Origin: Acetobacteraceae bacterium
GTDB taxonomy: Bacteria; Pseudomonadota; Alphaproteobacteria; Acetobacterales; Acetobacteraceae
Length of the DNA stretch: 64,000 nucleotides
Direction: 5' to 3'
NCBI GenBank assembly: GCA_947373495.1
Contig: CANBXZ010000001.1
Span: 1-64,000, forward strand
Shown piece after piece: positions 50,529-58,983 of the stretch. Position 1 is the stretch's first letter; every line of letters begins with the position of its first letter. The notes beneath the pieces were generated by a model. The model was not told the DNA's origin and ran no database searches. It was given only the letters and a program-made list of their open reading frames with translations. Both the position numbers and the translations under genes were made by a program.

Positions 50529-51908
50529 TCAGCGGCGCTGGCGACCAGGCAGCAGCAACGCCACCACCACCAGCGCCGCCACCAGGGCGGCGCTGGCCAG
50601 GCTGGCGCCGAAGCCGCGCAGGAAGGCCTCGCCCACCGCCGCGCCGCCGCCCTGCGCCTCGGCCTGCACCCCCTCGAATACCAGCGTCAGCAGGGAAGCC
50701 GCGGTCACCACGCCCAGCGTGCGCGTCATCATCGCCAGGCTGCCGGCCACGCCACGGTCCGCCCGCGGCAGGGTGGCCGTGACGATCTCGGTGTAGCTGA
50801 CCTGCAACAGCCCAAGCCCGGCGCCATGCAGCAGCAAGGCCACCAGCAGCGCCGGCAGCGGCGTGGCGGCGCCCCACAGCGCCATCATCGCCAACCCGGT
50901 GCCGATCAGCCCCACGCCCAGCGCCGCCATGCGCCGCGCCGCCACCCGCCCCAGCAGCCAGCCGCCGGGCAGCGAGGCGATCATCGTCCCCGCCGCCGAG
51001 CTTGCCAGCACCAAGCCCGCCACCCCCACCGGCAGCAGTGCGATACGCGTGAGGTAGTAGGGCACGAACAACAGCACCGCGAAGGCCGCCAGATTGGCCA
51101 GCGCATTCGCCACATTCACCAGCGCGAAGCCCGGCAGGGCGAAGACATGCAGCGCCACCACCGGCCGCGCGCCGCGCCGCGACTGCCGCAGGAAGCCCCA
51201 CAGCGCCACGCCGAACAGCCCCGCCAGCGCCAGCGCCACCCAGCCATGCCGCGCCTGGTTCACCGCCATCAGCAGGCTGCCGATCGCCACGGCCAACAGC
51301 ACCGCGCCCGGCAGGTCGAAGGCTTCCCGCGCCGCGCCGCGCGCCGGCCCCGGCAGGCCGCGCAGCAGCAGCAGCGCCGCCAGCGCAATGGGCGTGCGGA
51401 ACCAGAACACCGCCTCCCAGCCGAACCCGGCCACCAGCAGCCCACCCAACGAAGGCCCCAGCACCGACCCGGTGGCGAACAGCAGCGCATAGGCGCCGAG
51501 CACCCGCGGCCGCAGGGCTTCGGCGTACAGGCTGGTCACCAGCGCCGGGCCGCAACTGATGACCAGCGCCGCGCCAATGCCCTGCAACACCCGGCAGGCC
51601 ATCAGCCAGCCGAAGCCTGGCGCCACCGAGCACAGCAGGTAGGCCAGCGCGCTCCAGCCCAGCCCGGCGCGGAACACCCGGGCATGGCCGAAGATGTCGC
51701 CCAGCCGGCCAATGCCCAGCATCAGGCTGCCATAGGTCAGCACATAGCAGATGACGATCCACTGGATGTCCGCCACCGGCTGGCCGAAATGCGCTGTCAT
51801 CGCCGGGAAGGCGATGTTCAGCGCGCTGTCCAGCGGCACCACGCTGGTGCCCAGCCCCACCAGCAGCAGCCGCCGCAGCGCCGCCCGGTCCTGCCACCCC
51901 GTGGCCAT
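50529..51908 (-). CDS. MFS transporter, DHA2/EmrB-like
   Basis: This 459-residue protein has about 14 membrane helices, in the pattern of drug:H+ antiporters. It opens VGLGTSVVPLDSALNIAFPAMTAHFG and carries QWIVICYVLTYGSLMLGIGRLGDIFGHARVF (the motif-A region) and RVLQGIGAALVISCGPALVTS. It probably exports drugs or metabolites. Three in-frame ATGs compete (51974, 51923, 51908). The last was chosen because GGTGGAA precedes it. It converges on the FAH-family gene and is divergent from the repeat-protein gene. Confidence 0.87.
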   Translation of the reverse strand: MATGWQDRAALRRLLLVGLGTSVVPLDSALNIAFPAMTAHFGQPVADIQWIVICYVLTYGSLMLGIGRLGDIFGHARVFRAGLGWSALAYLLCSVAPGFGWLMACRVLQGIGAALVISCGPALVTSLYAEALRPRVLGAYALLFATGSVLGPSLGGLLVAGFGWEAVFWFRTPIALAALLLLRGLPGPARGAAREAFDLPGAVLLAVAIGSLLMAVNQARHGWVALALAGLFGVALWGFLRQSRRGARPVVALHVFALPGFALVNVANALANLAAFAVLLFVPYYLTRIALLPVGVAGLVLASSAAGTMIASLPGGWLLGRVAARRMAALGVGLIGTGLAMMALWGAATPLPALLVALLLHGAGLGLLQVSYTEIVTATLPRADRGVAGSLAMMTRTLGVVTAASLLTLVFEGVQAEAQGGGAAVGEAFLRGFGASLASAALVAALVVVALLLPGRQRR

Positions 51909-51968
51909 GTCGGTTCCACCCATGCCCCCACTGTGGCGAAGCCGCGGCCGCGCCGTAACCCCCGCGCC

Positions 51969-51983
51969 CGGCACGGGCCTTGC
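51969..51983 (+). promoter_or_regulatory. Sigma-54-like site far upstream of the repeat-protein gene
   Basis: CGGCACG-GGCC-TTGC has exact GG-N10-GC spacing and one mismatch to consensus. The next plus-strand gene starts 300 nt away, so the site would need a long leader or would drive an unseen small RNA. Confidence 0.4.
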
Positions 51984-52137
51984 GCCAGATCATGGTGCGC
52001 TGGCGCTGCAGTCCTTCCCTGTACGGCGCAGGCCGGCGGCCCTGCCGTACCAGCATTGCCCCATGCCGGTCGCCATCACTCACGCTGCGCTCAAAACAGT
52101 CAATAAGTGTGCCAAATGGGCAAGGATTGAATAAATT

Positions 52138-52166
52138 TTGTACATTTGTCGCTGAATAGTTAAACT
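52138..52166 (+). promoter_or_regulatory. Candidate sigma-70-type promoter for the repeat protein
   Basis: TTGTAC and TAAACT are separated by 17 nt in an AT-rich patch of an otherwise GC-rich region. The match is 3/6 and 4/6 to consensus. The protein start lies 118 nt downstream. Confidence 0.4.
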
Positions 52167-52283
52167 TGTGGTTGCCTCGGCCGGCGAGACCCTCGCCAGC
52201 TTCAGGCACCGACCGTCGCGGCATCATGCTGCCTCGCGGCCCCGCCGCGCACCGGTCCTGCCCAGGGCCGCCGGAGAATTACC

Positions 52284-55200
52284 ATGGCCAATGTCCTGCG
52301 CTTCACCACCGGCTACAGCCAATCCCTGGTGACCGGCACCGGCGACGACACGCTGACCAGCGCCTTCGGCAGCGCCAGCCTCGACGGCGGCGCCGGCAAC
52401 GACAGCATCACCGCCGCCGGCTACGGCAACCTGCTGCTGGGCGGGCTGGGCGACGACAGCCTGGACGGCGGCGCGGGCAACGCCACGCTGGACGGCGGCG
52501 CCGGGGCCAACCTGCTGCACGCGGCCGGCTACAACGACAGCATCAGCGCCGGCGACGGCAACAACACGGTCAGCGGCACCGCGGGCAACGCCAGCATCAT
52601 GCTGGGCAACGGCAACAACCAGCTGGCGCTGGCCGGCTGGGGCAACCACGTCACCACCGGCAGCGGCCAGGACAGCATCAACCTGGCCAATGGCGGCGGC
52701 GCCGACATCCTCAGCGGCGGCGGCGACGACGTCATCGCCCTGGGCCAGGGCGGCGGCAACAGCGTGGACGGCGGCGCCGGCACCGACCGCGTCACCTATG
52801 CCGGCGCCGCCAGCGCCTATTCGGTGCATGTGAACGGCGATGGCAGCGTCACCGTCAACGGCCCGGGCGGCAGTGACACGCTGCGCCATGTCGAGAGCCT
52901 GCACTTCGCCGGCGGCGGCGCCGACGTGAACCTCAACGCCCTGCTGCATCCCGCCGCCGTGGCGCCGGCCAGCACTACCGTGCTGTTCGTCGCCAACGAC
53001 GGCAGCCACGGCACCGAGCTGTGGGCCACCGACCTGACCGGCACCCACATGGTGGTGGACCTCACGCCAGGTGCCGCGGGCTCGACGCTGCTGGGCCTGG
53101 CCAGCCTGGGCGGGCACGCCATCTTCGCCACCCAGCAGGTGCTCCCCGGGTTGATCACCGAGACCACCATCTGGGCCACCGACGGCACCGCTGGCGGCAC
53201 CTACCAGCTGACCCGGCTGGACCAGTTCCTGGGCGGTTGGGTCGGCGGCTTCGTGCCGTTGGGCAATGGCCGCGCCCTGTTCAATGGTTGGGTCGGCGGC
53301 GACGGCAAGTCGGTCTACAGCGTGGACCTCTCCGGCGCCGCGCCGGTGGTGCTCAGCCTGGCCGTGTCCGACACCACGCCGGTGGCCACCGGCAACGGCA
53401 CCGCGTTCTGGGAAACCTTCGGCGGCACCGCGGTGGTGTATTCCGACGGCACCGTGGCCGGCACCCACAGCCTGGCCAACATCACCGGCACCGGTGCGTT
53501 CGCCGCGCTGGGCGATGGCAGCGTGGTGTTCGCCGGCGCGCTGGCCAACAGCAGCAACTACCAGCTCTGGCGCTTCAGCGGCGGCAGCGCGCAGGTGCTG
53601 GCCACCATCAACCCCGGCGGCGACGCCCGCATCAGCGACCTCACCAGCTTCGGCACCGGCCAGGTGCTGTTCGCCGCCGATGACGGCAGCCATGGCGAGG
53701 AACTGTGGATCTCCGACGGCACCGCCGCCGGCACCCACCTGGTGGCGGACCTCTACGCGTCGCCGTCGATCGGCGGCGCCTGGCCGAGCGCGATTGCCGA
53801 CCTCGGTACCGGCAAGGCCGTGCTGTTCGCCAATACCGGCGGGCTGTTCGGCGCCTCCCTGGTGGTCACCGACGGCACGGCGACCGGTACGCTGACCCTG
53901 GCCACCGGCATCCTGTACAGCGGGCCGATCACCGCGCTGGGCAATGGCCGGGCGATCTTCGAAAGCTCCACCATCGGCGTGCCCGGCCAGCAGACCAAGC
54001 TCTGGGTCACCGACGGCACCGCCGCCGGCACCCATCTGGTCGACCCCGCCGCGGCGGCATTCCTGTCCGTGCCGCGCGACGTCCTCGCGCTGGGCGATGG
54101 CCGCGCGGTGTTCACCGCCGGCGACGCCGCGCATGGCGACGAAATATGGCTCACCGACGGCACCGCCGCCGGCACCACCCTGCTGGCGGATATCCAGGCC
54201 GGCGCGGGCGGCGCGCTGCCCTATGGCTATGTCGGCATCCACGCCACCCCGGCGACGCCGCGCGCCACCACCGGCTACAATCAGGCGCTGGCCGGCACCG
54301 CCGGCGGCGATACGCTGACCAGCGCCTTCGGCAACGCCACGCTGGACGGCCTGGCCGGCAACGACAGCATCGCCGCCGCCGGCTATGGCAACCACCTGCT
54401 GGGCGGCGCCGGCGACGACAGCCTGGACGGCGGCGCCGGCAATGCCAGCATCGACGCCGGGTCCGGCAACAACCTGGTCAGCGTTGCTGGCTGGGGCGAC
54501 AGCATCGCCGGTGGCGCCGGCAACGACAGCATCACCCTGGCCAATGGCGGCAATGCGCATGTCGCCAGCGGCGATGGCGATGACCGCATCTCGCTGGGCC
54601 AGGGCGGCGGCAACAGCGTGGACGCCGGTGGCGGCAGCGACACGGTCAGCTACTCCGGCCACGCCGCCAACTACCACGTGCAGCGCAACGCCGATGGCAG
54701 CCTCACGGTCAGCGGCCCGGGCGGCCAGGACCAGTTGAGCCATGTGGAGCTGGTGCAGTTCAGCGATGGCAGCTTCAACCCGGCCGCGGCGGTGCAGGGC
54801 GACCTCAACGGCGATGGCCAGGCCGACCTGGTGTTCCAGGGCCTCGGCCAACTGTGGAGCTGGACCATGCATGGCCTCACCCTCGGCGGCGCCGCCTATC
54901 TGGGCATGGCGGCGCCGACCCTGCAGTTGAAGGGCGTCGGCGATTTCGACGGCGACGGCCTGACCGACCTGCTGCTGCAGGACAGCGGCACCGGCATGGT
55001 GCAGCTATGGACCGTGCAGGGCGGCGTGGTCACCGGCATGCACAGCCTGGGCACCCCGGGCATGGACTACGACCTGCGCGCCAGCGGCGACCTGGACCAC
55101 GACGGCCGCACCGAGCTGCTGTTCGACAGCGACGCCACCGGCGGGCTGGTCTACTGGCAGCTCAATGCCGGCGTCCGCAGCGCCCAAGGCAACATGGCGC

Positions 55201-55676
55201 GCCCGGCCGAGCCGTTCCACCTGCTCATCGCCGGTGACTTCGACGGCGATGGCCGCACCGACCTGCTGTTCCGCAACGCCGTCACCAACGAGGTGATCGA
55301 CTGGCAGGCCCAGGACCTGACCCATGGCAGCATGCTGGCCACCTTCGGCACGCTGGACGCCGCCTGGCAACTGCGCGGCAGCGGCGACCTGGACCTGGAC
55401 GGCCGGCCCGACCTGCTGTGGCGCAACGCCAGCACCGGGGAGCTGCGGGTCTGGCACATGGGCGGCGCCCAGCCGCAGGTCGGCAACCTGGACAATCCCG
55501 GCCCCTGGTGGGACCTGAAGGCGGTGGGCGACGTGGACGGCGACGGCCGCACCGACCTGGTGTTCCAGGGCCAGGACGGCACCATCTATGCCTGGCAGAT
55601 GAATGGCGAGCACATCGCCAGCCAGGCCTGGGTGGGCAATCCCGGCACCGACTGGCACCTGCTCGGCCTGGGCTGA
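52284..55676 (+). CDS. Large RTX-like / ELWxxDGT / FG-GAP repeat protein
   Basis: This is a 1130-residue acidic, Gly/Asp-rich protein with four blocks. Residues 8-215 and 660-835 are related RTX-like blocks rich in GGAGNDS/GGxGDDSLDGG units that bind calcium. Residues 230-655 hold ELWATD/KLWVTDGTAAGT-type repeats (at least six), expected to form a beta propeller. Residues 838-1130 hold six FG-GAP/VCBS units with calcium motifs such as GDFDGDGRTDLLF and GDLDLDGRPDLLW. No N-terminal signal peptide is seen, which fits type I secretion, but no secretion genes are nearby. It may serve as an adhesin, a surface-layer component or a carbohydrate-binding exoprotein. Confidence 0.88.
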   Translation: MANVLRFTTGYSQSLVTGTGDDTLTSAFGSASLDGGAGNDSITAAGYGNLLLGGLGDDSLDGGAGNATLDGGAGANLLHAAGYNDSISAGDGNNTVSGTAGNASIMLGNGNNQLALAGWGNHVTTGSGQDSINLANGGGADILSGGGDDVIALGQGGGNSVDGGAGTDRVTYAGAASAYSVHVNGDGSVTVNGPGGSDTLRHVESLHFAGGGADVNLNALLHPAAVAPASTTVLFVANDGSHGTELWATDLTGTHMVVDLTPGAAGSTLLGLASLGGHAIFATQQVLPGLITETTIWATDGTAGGTYQLTRLDQFLGGWVGGFVPLGNGRALFNGWVGGDGKSVYSVDLSGAAPVVLSLAVSDTTPVATGNGTAFWETFGGTAVVYSDGTVAGTHSLANITGTGAFAALGDGSVVFAGALANSSNYQLWRFSGGSAQVLATINPGGDARISDLTSFGTGQVLFAADDGSHGEELWISDGTAAGTHLVADLYASPSIGGAWPSAIADLGTGKAVLFANTGGLFGASLVVTDGTATGTLTLATGILYSGPITALGNGRAIFESSTIGVPGQQTKLWVTDGTAAGTHLVDPAAAAFLSVPRDVLALGDGRAVFTAGDAAHGDEIWLTDGTAAGTTLLADIQAGAGGALPYGYVGIHATPATPRATTGYNQALAGTAGGDTLTSAFGNATLDGLAGNDSIAAAGYGNHLLGGAGDDSLDGGAGNASIDAGSGNNLVSVAGWGDSIAGGAGNDSITLANGGNAHVASGDGDDRISLGQGGGNSVDAGGGSDTVSYSGHAANYHVQRNADGSLTVSGPGGQDQLSHVELVQFSDGSFNPAAAVQGDLNGDGQADLVFQGLGQLWSWTMHGLTLGGAAYLGMAAPTLQLKGVGDFDGDGLTDLLLQDSGTGMVQLWTVQGGVVTGMHSLGTPGMDYDLRASGDLDHDGRTELLFDSDATGGLVYWQLNAGVRSAQGNMARPAEPFHLLIAGDFDGDGRTDLLFRNAVTNEVIDWQAQDLTHGSMLATFGTLDAAWQLRGSGDLDLDGRPDLLWRNASTGELRVWHMGGAQPQVGNLDNPGPWWDLKAVGDVDGDGRTDLVFQGQDGTIYAWQMNGEHIASQAWVGNPGTDWHLLGLG

Positions 55677-55816
55677 CCCGGCAAAGCGGCGGCGCACGTG
55701 CTGCCTTCCGCCAGGGCGAGGCAGGGCGGGCCAGGGCCGGGGCAACAGGCGCCGCGGCCAGTTGCCAGCCAGCCGCCGCGGCGCTAGCCCTTGGCCACCA
55801 GCCGAGGAAACCTGCC

Positions 55817-56620
55817 ATGGGCAACGTCCCTGCCGCCTACAGCACCAACTGGCCAAGCATCCAGGGCCAGGTCAGCCCGGAGGAATGGCAGGCGCGCTGC
55901 GACCTGGCGGCCTGCTACCGGCTGGTGAACAGCTACGGCATGACCGACCTGATCTACAACCACATCACCCTGCGCATCCCCGGCACCGAGCACCTGCTGA
56001 TCAACCTGTACGGGCTGCTGTACGGCGAGATCACCGCCACCTCGCTGGCCAAGATCGATGTCGAGGGCAACATCATCAGCAAGCCGGACACCGACTACGG
56101 CATCAACAAATCCGGCTATGTCATCCATGGCGCCATCCACACCGCGCGGCCGGACGTGGCGGCGGTGATCCACACCCACACCCGCGCCGGCATGGCGGTT
56201 TCGGCCATGAAGTGCGGCCTGCTGCCGATGTCGCAGACCTCCATGCGCTTCGTCGGCCACCACGGCACCCATGGCTATGAAGGCCCGGCGGTGGACCTGT
56301 CGGAGCGCGAGCGCATCGTCGCCGACCTGGGCCAGCATGACGCGCTCATCATGGCCAACCACGGCCTGCTGACCTGCGGCGCCAGCATCCAGCAGGCGTT
56401 CAACACCATGTACCAGCTGGAACTCAGCTGCCGCGCCCAGGTGGACGCCATGGCGGCGAAGACCGAGCTGACCCTGCCCGACGCCGAAATCCTGGCCAAG
56501 ACCGCCAACCTGTACCAGCCCGGCACCCGCCGCCCCTATGGCGTGCTGGAATGGCACGCCATGCTGCGCCGGCTGGAAGCCGAGCAACTCGGCAGCGGCT
56601 ACCCGCATTGGCGCACCTGA
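55817..56620 (+). CDS. Class II aldolase/adducin family protein
   Basis: This is a 267-residue protein with the class II aldolase fold. The zinc-binding motif is visible as VIHTHTRAGMAVSAM, with a further His in LIMANHGLLTCG, and NHITLRIPG near the N-terminus contacts substrate in the family. Members cleave sugar phosphates (fuculose- or ribulose-phosphate aldolases and epimerases) or decarboxylate related acids. The remaining active-site acid is not clear, so the reaction is open. It is coupled to the Bug-type binding protein gene by TGATG. Confidence 0.87.
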   Translation: MGNVPAAYSTNWPSIQGQVSPEEWQARCDLAACYRLVNSYGMTDLIYNHITLRIPGTEHLLINLYGLLYGEITATSLAKIDVEGNIISKPDTDYGINKSGYVIHGAIHTARPDVAAVIHTHTRAGMAVSAMKCGLLPMSQTSMRFVGHHGTHGYEGPAVDLSERERIVADLGQHDALIMANHGLLTCGASIQQAFNTMYQLELSCRAQVDAMAAKTELTLPDAEILAKTANLYQPGTRRPYGVLEWHAMLRRLEAEQLGSGYPHWRT

Positions 56621-57609
56621 TGCCCAGCCCCTTGCCAGGCAGGCGCTCCCTGCTGGCGCTGCCCCTGCTGGCCGCCACGGCGCCGGCAGGGGCGCAGGAG
56701 AGCTTCCCCGCGCGCCCGCTGCGCTTCGTGGTGCCGTTCGCCGCCGGTGGCAACACGGACGCCATGGCCCGGCTGTACGGCGCCTTCATCACCCGCAGGC
56801 TGGGCCAGCCGGTGGTGGTGGAAAACCGCACCGGCGCGGCCGGCGCCATCGGCACCGAAGCCGTGGTGCGGGCGCGGGCGGATGGCTACACCCTGCTGCT
56901 GGGCAGCCCGGGTTCCATCGTCAACGGCCCGCTGCTGACCGCCAGCCCGCGCTACGACACCTTCACCGACCTGACCCCGGTGGCGATGCTGGGCCAGGTG
57001 CCCATGGTCATCATCACCCGCCCGACACTGCCGATCCGCACCCTCGGCGAATTGGTGGCCTACAGCCGCGCCAACCCGCAGGGCGTCACCATCGGCACGT
57101 CCGGCATCGGCGGCGCCAACCACCTGCCGCTGGAGCTGTTCAAGGCCGCCACCGGCGCCAACCTGGTGCATGTGCCGTTCCGCGGTGGCGGCGCCACGCT
57201 GCCGGATTTCCTGGCCGGCAACCTGGATGGCATCCTGATCGAGCTTTCCACCGTGCTGGACCTGCACAAGGACGGCCGCGGCCGCATCCTGGGCGTCGCC
57301 GCCCCGGCCCGCTCGCCGCTGGTGCCGGAGGTGCCGACCTTCATCGAACAGGGCCAGGCCGGCTTCGTCGCCGCTTCCTTCGTGGCGCTGTTCGCCCCGG
57401 CCGGCACGCCGGAAGCCGCCTTGCGCGTGTTGCAGGGGGTGATGACGGAAGCCATGGCGGACCCCGAGGTGAAGACCCGCATGCTGGGCTTCGGCGCCGA
57501 CCTGGCGACACCGGAGGAACTCACCACGCCGGGCATGCAGGCCTTCCTGCGCGGTGAGCGGGAGAAGGCGCAGCGCGCCATCGCCATTGCCGGGCTGAAG
57601 CCGGAATAG
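56620..57609 (+). CDS. Bug/TctC-family tripartite tricarboxylate transporter solute-binding protein
   Basis: This is a 329-residue periplasmic protein with a signal peptide (residues about 1-24, ending APAGAQE). The Bug-family pattern is RPLRFVVPFAAGGNTDAMARL, VVENRTGAAGAIGTEAVVRARADGYTLLLG and VPFRGGGATLPDFLAGNLDG. Such proteins bind carboxylates or other acids and work with TctA/TctB membrane proteins. None is encoded here, so it is an orphan that must use a membrane pair encoded elsewhere. Its start overlaps the aldolase stop by one base (TGATG). An intrinsic terminator follows. Confidence 0.9.
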   Translation: MPSPLPGRRSLLALPLLAATAPAGAQESFPARPLRFVVPFAAGGNTDAMARLYGAFITRRLGQPVVVENRTGAAGAIGTEAVVRARADGYTLLLGSPGSIVNGPLLTASPRYDTFTDLTPVAMLGQVPMVIITRPTLPIRTLGELVAYSRANPQGVTIGTSGIGGANHLPLELFKAATGANLVHVPFRGGGATLPDFLAGNLDGILIELSTVLDLHKDGRGRILGVAAPARSPLVPEVPTFIEQGQAGFVAASFVALFAPAGTPEAALRVLQGVMTEAMADPEVKTRMLGFGADLATPEELTTPGMQAFLRGEREKAQRAIAIAGLKPE

Positions 57610-57615
57610 GCTTCC

Positions 57616-57644
57616 GCCGGCGGTCAACGGATTTGACCGCCGGC
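57616..57644 (+). terminator. Intrinsic terminator after the Bug-type gene
   Basis: GCCGGCGGTCAA (57616-57627) and TTGACCGCCGGC (57633-57644) form a perfect 12-bp stem with a 5-nt loop, 7 nt after the stop codon. TTTT follows six bases after the stem. This is the clearest intrinsic terminator in the window. Confidence 0.75.
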
Positions 57645-57762
57645 ATGGGCTTTTCGCGCCCTCCATCGCCGGGCGGCGGGCCGCCGCCCGCCCTGGCTTC
57701 GCGGCACAAGCCACGGGCCGCCGTCACGGCCTCGGCACAGGTCGCAGGCTCGTGCCGCCGGT

Positions 57763-58890
57763 TCACTCCTGGCGCCGCACCACCACCGCCACCGGGCCGC
57801 CACCATCCGGCCCCTGGTGCTCGGCCCCGCCGGAGACGAACAGTTCCGTCCGCCCCACCGCCGCGGCGATCACCCCGCCCACCAGCGCCCGCGCATGTCG
57901 CGTGGCGTTGATGTCGCTGTCGTCCCACATGATGTGCCGGCTGCCGCGAATGCGCCCGGTGGAGGCAGGTTCCGCCTTGGCCAGCACCGCCACCAGGCGG
58001 TCCCGCGCCGCCTCGTCCAACTGGCCGCCACCGGTGGCGAAGCCGGCGCTGGCCAGGGCGCGCTGCACCGCCGGCAGGTCGATGGCGTCGGCCATCACGT
58101 CGTGTGCCATCAGCAGGTCGCCGGCCCAGGCCGGGCTGTTGCCCAGCACCACCACCTCGCCCCGGGTCAGTTCCACCCCGGCCGAGCAACTGGCGCGGCC
58201 GGAGAACAGCGACCAATCGGCCCCCACCACCGCATCCGCCAGCACGGCCTCACCCACCTCGCCCAAGGCCAGCGCCACCCCCAGCGCCGAGGCGCCGCGC
58301 GACAGGCCCATGGAATGATAGGTGTCCTCGGTCGCCACGCCCTGGCCGCGCGCCTTGGCGGCGGCGATGCGGTCATTGGTCAGCAGCGGGCATTTCACTT
58401 GTACGTAGTGCACCTGGGCGGGGTCGGTCAGGCCGGCCTGCGCCATCGCCGCGCGCACCGCCGCCGCGGTGGCGTGCAACTGCGCCATGCGGCCGAGTTC
58501 CTCGGGGGCGAATTCGGCGGTGAAGGCGGTGCCGATGGCCAGGGCGCCGGCCGGGTTGGGCGCCGCCGCTTCCCGTCGCACCGCCAGCACCAGGAAATGC
58601 GGCGAAAGCCCGCCCTCGGTGCCGCCCGACATCACCAGCGCCACCCGCGCCTGCACCGCCTCCGCCGTGCTGCCCAGCCGGGCCGCCAGCATGTGGCTCA
58701 GGGCTTCCACCGCGTAGGCGCGGGTGAAGTCATTGACGCAGCCATTGCCCTCGGTCTTGCCGAGGATGGCCACGACCTCGGCCGGGGCCAGCAGCCCCTG
58801 GTCGAACAGCGCGGCCACGGCGGCGGCGTCCCCCGGGTGGCGGGCCGGCACGCGGTACAACAGGGCGCGACGGGTGGTGGTGGTGGGCAT
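57763..58890 (-). CDS. Ring-opening amidohydrolase (cyanuric acid hydrolase/barbiturase family)
   Basis: This is a 375-residue member of the rare AtzD/TrzD/barbiturase family, which hydrolyses the amide ring of cyanurate or barbiturate and is built of three similar units, each with a Ser-Lys pair. Visible candidates are Lys45 (GKTEGNG) with Ser88 (MSGGTEGG), Lys166 (VQVKCPLL) with a Ser in RASCSAGVE (234 or 236), and Lys305 (LAKAEP) with Ser353 (VSGGAEHQGPDGGG). GGAGGA precedes the ATG at 58890. The sequence does not separate cyanurate from barbiturate use. A sigma-54-like promoter lies directly upstream. Confidence 0.9.
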   Translation of the reverse strand: MPTTTTRRALLYRVPARHPGDAAAVAALFDQGLLAPAEVVAILGKTEGNGCVNDFTRAYAVEALSHMLAARLGSTAEAVQARVALVMSGGTEGGLSPHFLVLAVRREAAAPNPAGALAIGTAFTAEFAPEELGRMAQLHATAAAVRAAMAQAGLTDPAQVHYVQVKCPLLTNDRIAAAKARGQGVATEDTYHSMGLSRGASALGVALALGEVGEAVLADAVVGADWSLFSGRASCSAGVELTRGEVVVLGNSPAWAGDLLMAHDVMADAIDLPAVQRALASAGFATGGGQLDEAARDRLVAVLAKAEPASTGRIRGSRHIMWDDSDINATRHARALVGGVIAAAVGRTELFVSGGAEHQGPDGGGPVAVVVRRQE

Positions 58891-58920
58891 GGTGATTCCT
58901 CCGGCGAGGCCACCAGCCAT

Positions 58921-58935
58921 GCAGCGCCCATGCCA
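58921..58935 (-). promoter_or_regulatory. Candidate sigma-54 promoter for the ring-opening amidohydrolase
   Basis: The minus strand reads TGGCATG-GGCG-CTGC, followed by AT, with exact GG-N10-GC spacing and one mismatch in each half. The predicted start lies about 20 nt before the ATG at 58890. A terminator-like hairpin sits just upstream. Confidence 0.55.
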
Positions 58936-58939
58936 GGGG

Positions 58940-58961
58940 ACCCGGGCGCTGTCGCCCGGGT
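58940..58961 (-). terminator. GC-rich hairpin between the crotonase-fold and amidohydrolase genes
   Basis: ACCCGGGCG and CGCCCGGGT form a perfect 9-bp stem with loop CTGT (in plus-strand order). It lies about 20 nt beyond the crotonase-fold gene stop and directly before the amidohydrolase promoter, so the two minus-strand genes are probably separate transcripts. Confidence 0.5.
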
Positions 58962-58983
58962 GGTCAGCGGTGGCGGGGCCGGC

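Larger units (their letters stand above)
51909..52283 (+). other. 375-nt gap before the repeat protein, with an AT-rich promoter zone
   Basis: No gene was seen. The stretch 52095-52170 is far more AT-rich than its surroundings. It holds a sigma-70-like promoter candidate (52138-52166). A sigma-54-like site at 51969-51983 points the same way. Confidence 0.45.

Noticed and set aside
52380-52600. Regularly repeated GC-rich DNA that could suggest a CRISPR-like or satellite array
   Set aside because: The repeats are codon-phased and encode GGxGxD-type calcium-binding units of one protein.
55652-55667. TGGCACC-TGCT-CGGC near the end of the repeat protein
   Set aside because: It lies in coding DNA and the -12 half does not match.
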